This document shows positions 44,128 through 64,000 of a stretch of 64,000 bases of DNA, piece after piece (position 1 is the stretch's first letter; every line of letters starts with the position of its first letter). The stretch covers positions 1,054,001 through 1,118,000 of the forward strand of contig NZ_CP108053.1 in the NCBI RefSeq assembly GCF_036173105.1, read 5' to 3'. Origin of the DNA: Streptomyces sp. NBC_00287 (GTDB lineage: Bacteria > Actinomycetota > Actinomycetes > Streptomycetales > Streptomycetaceae). The position numbers and the translations under genes were made by a program. The notes under the pieces are model-generated. The model ran no database searches. It saw only the letters and a program-made list of their open reading frames with translations, and was not told the origin of the DNA.

Positions 44128-45902
44128 GCGAACCCCGGGTCACGACCCCCTCCGAGTCCGCGCTGCTTCCCGTCGCGACCACCGCCCGAACCCGTGCCGC
44201 CGTCGGGCAACTGCTGTGTCCGCAACGGACGTTGGCCCTGACCGCGTTCGCTGTCATGGTCGGCTCCACCGCCGTCGGCCTGCTCGCCCAGCCGCTGCTG
44301 GGCCGGATCGTCGACCTGGCTGCCGATCGCGGGTCCGTCGACGCGATCACCATCACGGCCGCGCTGCTCGTGGCCGTCGCCGTGGCCCAGGGCGTCACCG
44401 CCGGGTTCGGTCTGTCGCTGATCTCCCGGCTGGGCGAGACCACGCTGGCCCGGCTGCGCGAGCAGTTCGTCGAACGGGCCCTCGGCCTGCCGCTGGAACG
44501 GGTGGAGCGGGCCGGTGCCGGTGATCTGACGTCCCGGGTCACCGCCGATGTCTCCCTTGTCGCCGACGCCGTGCGCAACGCCCTCCCGGAACTGGCCCGT
44601 TCGCTGCTGACCATCTTCCTCACGCTGGCCGCGATGGCCTTGCTCGACTGGCGGTTCCTGCTGGCCGCGCTACTGGCGGCGCCCGTGCAGGTGGCCACCG
44701 CGCGCTGGTACGTGGCCCGTGCCGTCCCGCTCTACGCCGAGCAGCGCGTGGCCGCGGGCGCCCAGCAGCAGCAACTCCTCGACACCATCGCGGGCCACTC
44801 CACCGTGCGGGCGTTCCGGCTGGAGCGGGAACACACCGAGCGGGTCACCGAGCGGTCCCGGTCCGTGGTGGCGCTGACGATGCGCGGGGTGCGGCTGGTC
44901 CTGGGCTTCTACAGCCGGCTGCACATCGCCGAGTACATCGGGCTCGCCGCCGTCCTGTTCACCGGGTACTGGCTGGTCCGCCAGGGCTCGGCGTCCATCG
45001 GTACGGCGACCGCCGCCGCCCTGTACTTCCACAGCCTGTTCACCCCCATCAACGCCGCCCTCGTCCTCCTCGACGACGCCCAGTCCGCGACGGCGGGCCT
45101 GGCGCGGCTCGTCGGCGTCACCGAGCAGCCGCAGCCCGCTGAGACTGCGCGGCCGGGCGGGACGGGACGGGTCGAGGTCATCGTGCGCGGACTGCGGCAC
45201 GCCTACCGGCCCGGCCATCCGGTCCTGCACGACATCGACCTGACGATCCGTCATGGGGAGCGGGTGGCCCTCGTAGGCGCGAGCGGAGCGGGTAAGACGA
45301 CCTTGGCCAGACTCGTCGCCGGTATCCAGCCGCCCACCGCCGGCACCGTCCTGGTCGACGGCGTCCCGCCGACCGAGCTCGGCCCGGCCGCCGTCCGCCG
45401 CACCCTCGCCCTGATCACCCAGGAGACCCACGTCTTCGCGGGCCCGCTCGCCGACGATCTCCGGCTGGCGAAACCCGACGCCACCGACGACGAACTGCGC
45501 GCCGCTCTCGACCGCGTAGACGCCCTGGCCTGGGCCGAGGCACTGCCCGAGGGCCTGGCCACGGTCGTCGGCGACGGCGGCCACCGGCTCACCGGCGACC
45601 GCACCCAGGCCCTGGCGCTCGCCCGGCTGATCCTCGCCGACCCGCCCCTGGTGATCCTCGACGAGGCCACCGCCGAAGCGGGCAGCGCCGGGGCGCGGGC
45701 GCTGGAGAAGGCGGTCGCCCGCGCCGTGGACGGCCGTACCGCGCTGATCGTGGCCCACCGGCTCAGCCAGGCGGCGACCGCCGACCGGATCGTCGTCATG
45801 GACTCGGGACGCGTCGTCGAGACCGGCACCCACGACGAACTGCGTGCCGCCGGCGGACGCTACGCCACCCTCTGGGAGGCCTGGTCCGACACCCGCTCCT
45901 AG
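44124..45902 (+). CDS. ABC exporter half-transporter B, catalytic site intact
   Basis: A 592-residue half-transporter. The NBD has Walker A VGASGAGKTT (from about 384), Walker B LVILDEATA and the H-loop AHRLSQA, all intact, but the signature is LTGDRTQ instead of LSGGQ. Paired with the upstream subunit it builds one complete ATP site (Walker motifs from this subunit, signature from the other) and one dead site. It starts at an ATG overlapping the previous stop, and the siderophore-binding lipoprotein follows 36 bp later. Iron control comes from the upstream box. Confidence 0.92.
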   Translation: MSEPRVTTPSESALLPVATTARTRAAVGQLLCPQRTLALTAFAVMVGSTAVGLLAQPLLGRIVDLAADRGSVDAITITAALLVAVAVAQGVTAGFGLSLISRLGETTLARLREQFVERALGLPLERVERAGAGDLTSRVTADVSLVADAVRNALPELARSLLTIFLTLAAMALLDWRFLLAALLAAPVQVATARWYVARAVPLYAEQRVAAGAQQQQLLDTIAGHSTVRAFRLEREHTERVTERSRSVVALTMRGVRLVLGFYSRLHIAEYIGLAAVLFTGYWLVRQGSASIGTATAAALYFHSLFTPINAALVLLDDAQSATAGLARLVGVTEQPQPAETARPGGTGRVEVIVRGLRHAYRPGHPVLHDIDLTIRHGERVALVGASGAGKTTLARLVAGIQPPTAGTVLVDGVPPTELGPAAVRRTLALITQETHVFAGPLADDLRLAKPDATDDELRAALDRVDALAWAEALPEGLATVVGDGGHRLTGDRTQALALARLILADPPLVILDEATAEAGSAGARALEKAVARAVDGRTALIVAHRLSQAATADRIVVMDSGRVVETGTHDELRAAGGRYATLWEAWSDTRS

Positions 45903-45938
45903 CCGCACCTCCACCGCAACCGAACAGAAGGACCACCG

Positions 45939-47009
45939 ATGTTCCGCTCCCGCAGAGCCCCCCGGCTCGCCGCCGCGCTCGCCTCCTCCCTGCTGCTCCT
46001 CACCGCCGCCACGGCCTGCGGCGACGACGACTCGGACGCCGACACCTCGGGCACCGACCCGAAGGCAAGCGCCTCCGGCGGCGCCGCCTTCCCGGTCACC
46101 ATCGCGCACAAGTACGGTAGTACGACGGTCGAGTCCGAGCCGAAGCGGATCGTCACCGTCGGCCTCACCGACCAGGACTCGGTCCTCGCCCTCGGCAAGG
46201 TCCCGGTCGGCACCACCGAGTGGCTCGGCGGCTACAAGGGCGCCGTCGGCCCCTGGGCCGAGGACAAGCTCGCCGGGGCCGAGGCGCCGACCGTGCTCAA
46301 GGACACCGGCACCGGGCCGCAGGTGGAGAAGATCGCCGCGCTCAAGCCGGACCTGATCCTCGCCGTGTACGGCGGGCTCACCAAGGAGCAGTACGAGTCG
46401 CTGTCCAAGTTCGCCCCCGTCGTCGCCCAGCCCAAGCAGTACAACGACTACGGCGTGCCCTGGCAGGAGCAGACCGAGACGATCGGCAAGGCGCTGGGCA
46501 AGCCGGAGGAGGCCACTGCGGCCGTCAAGGAGACCGAGGACACGATCGCGGCAGCCGTCAAGGAGCACCCCGAGTTCGCGGGGAAGTCGGCCGTGATGGC
46601 GACGCCGTACGAGGGCATGTTCGTCTTCGGGAGCCAGGACCCGCGCTCGCACCTCCTCACCGACCTCGGCTTCTCGCTGCCGAAGGATCTGGACAAGGCG
46701 ATCGGCGACCAGTTCGGCGCGAACATCAGCAAGGAGCGCACCGACCTGCTCGACCAGGACGCGATCGTGTGGCAGGTCGCCGACGTGGTCAAGGACGCCG
46801 ACAAGCTGCACAAGGACGCCTCGTACAAGGATCTGGGCGTGGTCGGGGAAGGCCGCGAGGTCTACGTCGACGAGGCGAGCGACTACGGCAACGCGCTCTC
46901 CATGGGCACGGTCCTGAGCCTGCCGTACGTCGTCGAGCGGCTGGTCCCGCAGCTCGCCGCGGCCGTCGACGGCAAGGCGGACACGAAGGTGGACCAGCCC
47001 GCGTCCTGA
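45939..47009 (+). CDS. Iron-siderophore-binding lipoprotein
   Basis: A 356-residue FecB/FhuD-class binding protein. The signal peptide ends in a lipobox (LTAATAC) with Cys27 as the lipidated residue, followed by an Asp/Ser-rich linker. Two lobes are joined by a long helix (PWQEQTETIGKALGKPEE). KRIVTVGLTDQDSVLALG is a family signature. AGAAGGA precedes the ATG. No FecCD-type permease or ATPase gene lies beside it in the window; the partner may be elsewhere or the exporter-fold pair may do import. Confidence 0.92.
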   Translation: MFRSRRAPRLAAALASSLLLLTAATACGDDDSDADTSGTDPKASASGGAAFPVTIAHKYGSTTVESEPKRIVTVGLTDQDSVLALGKVPVGTTEWLGGYKGAVGPWAEDKLAGAEAPTVLKDTGTGPQVEKIAALKPDLILAVYGGLTKEQYESLSKFAPVVAQPKQYNDYGVPWQEQTETIGKALGKPEEATAAVKETEDTIAAAVKEHPEFAGKSAVMATPYEGMFVFGSQDPRSHLLTDLGFSLPKDLDKAIGDQFGANISKERTDLLDQDAIVWQVADVVKDADKLHKDASYKDLGVVGEGREVYVDEASDYGNALSMGTVLSLPYVVERLVPQLAAAVDGKADTKVDQPAS

Positions 47010-47017
47010 CCCACATG

Positions 47018-47048
47018 AGGGGGGGCGGCCCCGCGGCCGCCCCCCTTC
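47018..47048. terminator. Bidirectional hairpin terminator
   Basis: A G-run followed by CGGCC pairs with GGCCG followed by a C-run, about 11 bp around a CCGC loop and then TT. It lies between the stops of the binding-protein gene (47009) and the convergent MbtH-like gene (47057). Confidence 0.75.
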
Positions 47049-47056
47049 TCACGCGC

Positions 47057-47266
47057 TCAGCTGTCCATGGCCTCGGCGAGGCTCCGCGGCCGCATGTCGG
47101 TCCAGTGCGTCTCGACGTACTCCAGGCAGGCCTGCCGCGCCGCGGGCCCGTGGACCACCCGCCAGCCGGCCGGTACGTCGGCGAAGTCCGGCCACAGGCT
47201 GTGCTGGTTCTCGTCGTTGACGAGCACCAGGTAGACGCCCTCGGGGTCCTCGAAGGGATTGCTCAT
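47057..47266 (-). CDS. MbtH-like NRPS accessory protein
   Basis: A 69-residue MbtH-family protein: [20 protein letters not shown], then [13 protein letters not shown] and [10 protein letters not shown]-like end, all classic. It binds A domains and is needed for their folding or activity. AGGAGAGGAAG precedes the ATG, and it follows the NRPS stop by 21 bp on the same strand, so it is the last gene of the biosynthetic operon. Confidence 0.96.
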   Translation of the reverse strand: MSNPFEDPEGVYLVLVNDENQHSLWPDFADVPAGWRVVHGPAARQACLEYVETHWTDMRPRSLAEAMDS

Positions 47267-47287
47267 GCTCTTCCTCTCCTCAGGGTC

Positions 47288-64000
<16,713 letters not shown>

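Overview
The window is high-GC actinobacterial chromosome, almost certainly Streptomyces. The evidence is strong third-position GC bias, GTG starts and ATGA start/stop overlaps, three mycothiol-dependent (MDMPI/DinB-fold) enzymes, an ECF41 sigma factor with its typical motifs and promoters, a DmdR/IdeR-type iron box, and a very large NRPS. I see no tRNA, rRNA, CRISPR, transposase or phage gene.

Layout. (1) 1-9763: a four-gene operon encoding a large uncharacterised protein (5' truncated by the window edge), a MoxR-type AAA+ ATPase, a DUF5682-VWA protein and a SWIM zinc-finger protein. It is the same kind of gene set as the enterobacterial yehI-L-M-P-Q group. It ends in decayed tandem repeats copied from the 3' end of the convergent MFS exporter gene (9967-11517). 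(2) 11.7-14.6 kb: a secreted beta-helix protein behind a LacI-like palindrome, a small secreted DUF6355-like protein, an MDMPI-family enzyme and a small unknown protein. (3) 14.6-21.2 kb: a CitA/CitB-type two-component system translationally coupled to a GNAT acetyltransferase, divergent from a TctCBA tripartite carboxylate transporter. (4) 21.3-25.2 kb: an AhpD-like protein and an ECF41 sigma factor with matching divergent promoters, then an MDMPI-like enzyme, a methyltransferase and a VOC protein.

(5) 25.1-32.1 kb: a meta-cleavage pathway of 3-(3-hydroxyphenyl)propionate type. An IclR regulator is divergent from acylating acetaldehyde dehydrogenase and hydroxyoxovalerate aldolase. On the other strand lies an overlapping operon of FAD hydroxylase, ring-fission hydrolase and extradiol dioxygenase, divergent from a TetR regulator. 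The dienoate hydratase step is not encoded here. (6) 32.1-37.6 kb: a small unknown protein, a second TetR, a flotillin/NfeD pair and a STAND ATPase. (7) 37.5-42.3 kb: a complete 3-hydroxybenzoate/gentisate operon (gentisate dioxygenase, fumarylpyruvate hydrolase, mycothiol-dependent maleylpyruvate isomerase, 3-hydroxybenzoate 6-hydroxylase) divergent from an IclR regulator, with a clear operator between them.

(8) 42.4 kb to the right edge: an iron-controlled siderophore locus. A DmdR-type iron box precedes a heterodimeric ABC exporter and a siderophore-binding lipoprotein. Convergent to these are an MbtH-like protein and an NRPS of more than 5,500 residues running off the right edge. The readable modules predict (N-methyl-X)-Ser-(N-methyl-N5-hydroxyornithine)-Ser-Y, with a terminal epimerase and no thioesterase. 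This fits a hydroxamate siderophore of the scabichelin/turgichelin kind, but the A-domain code of the last module is atypical and one condensation domain lacks the catalytic histidine.
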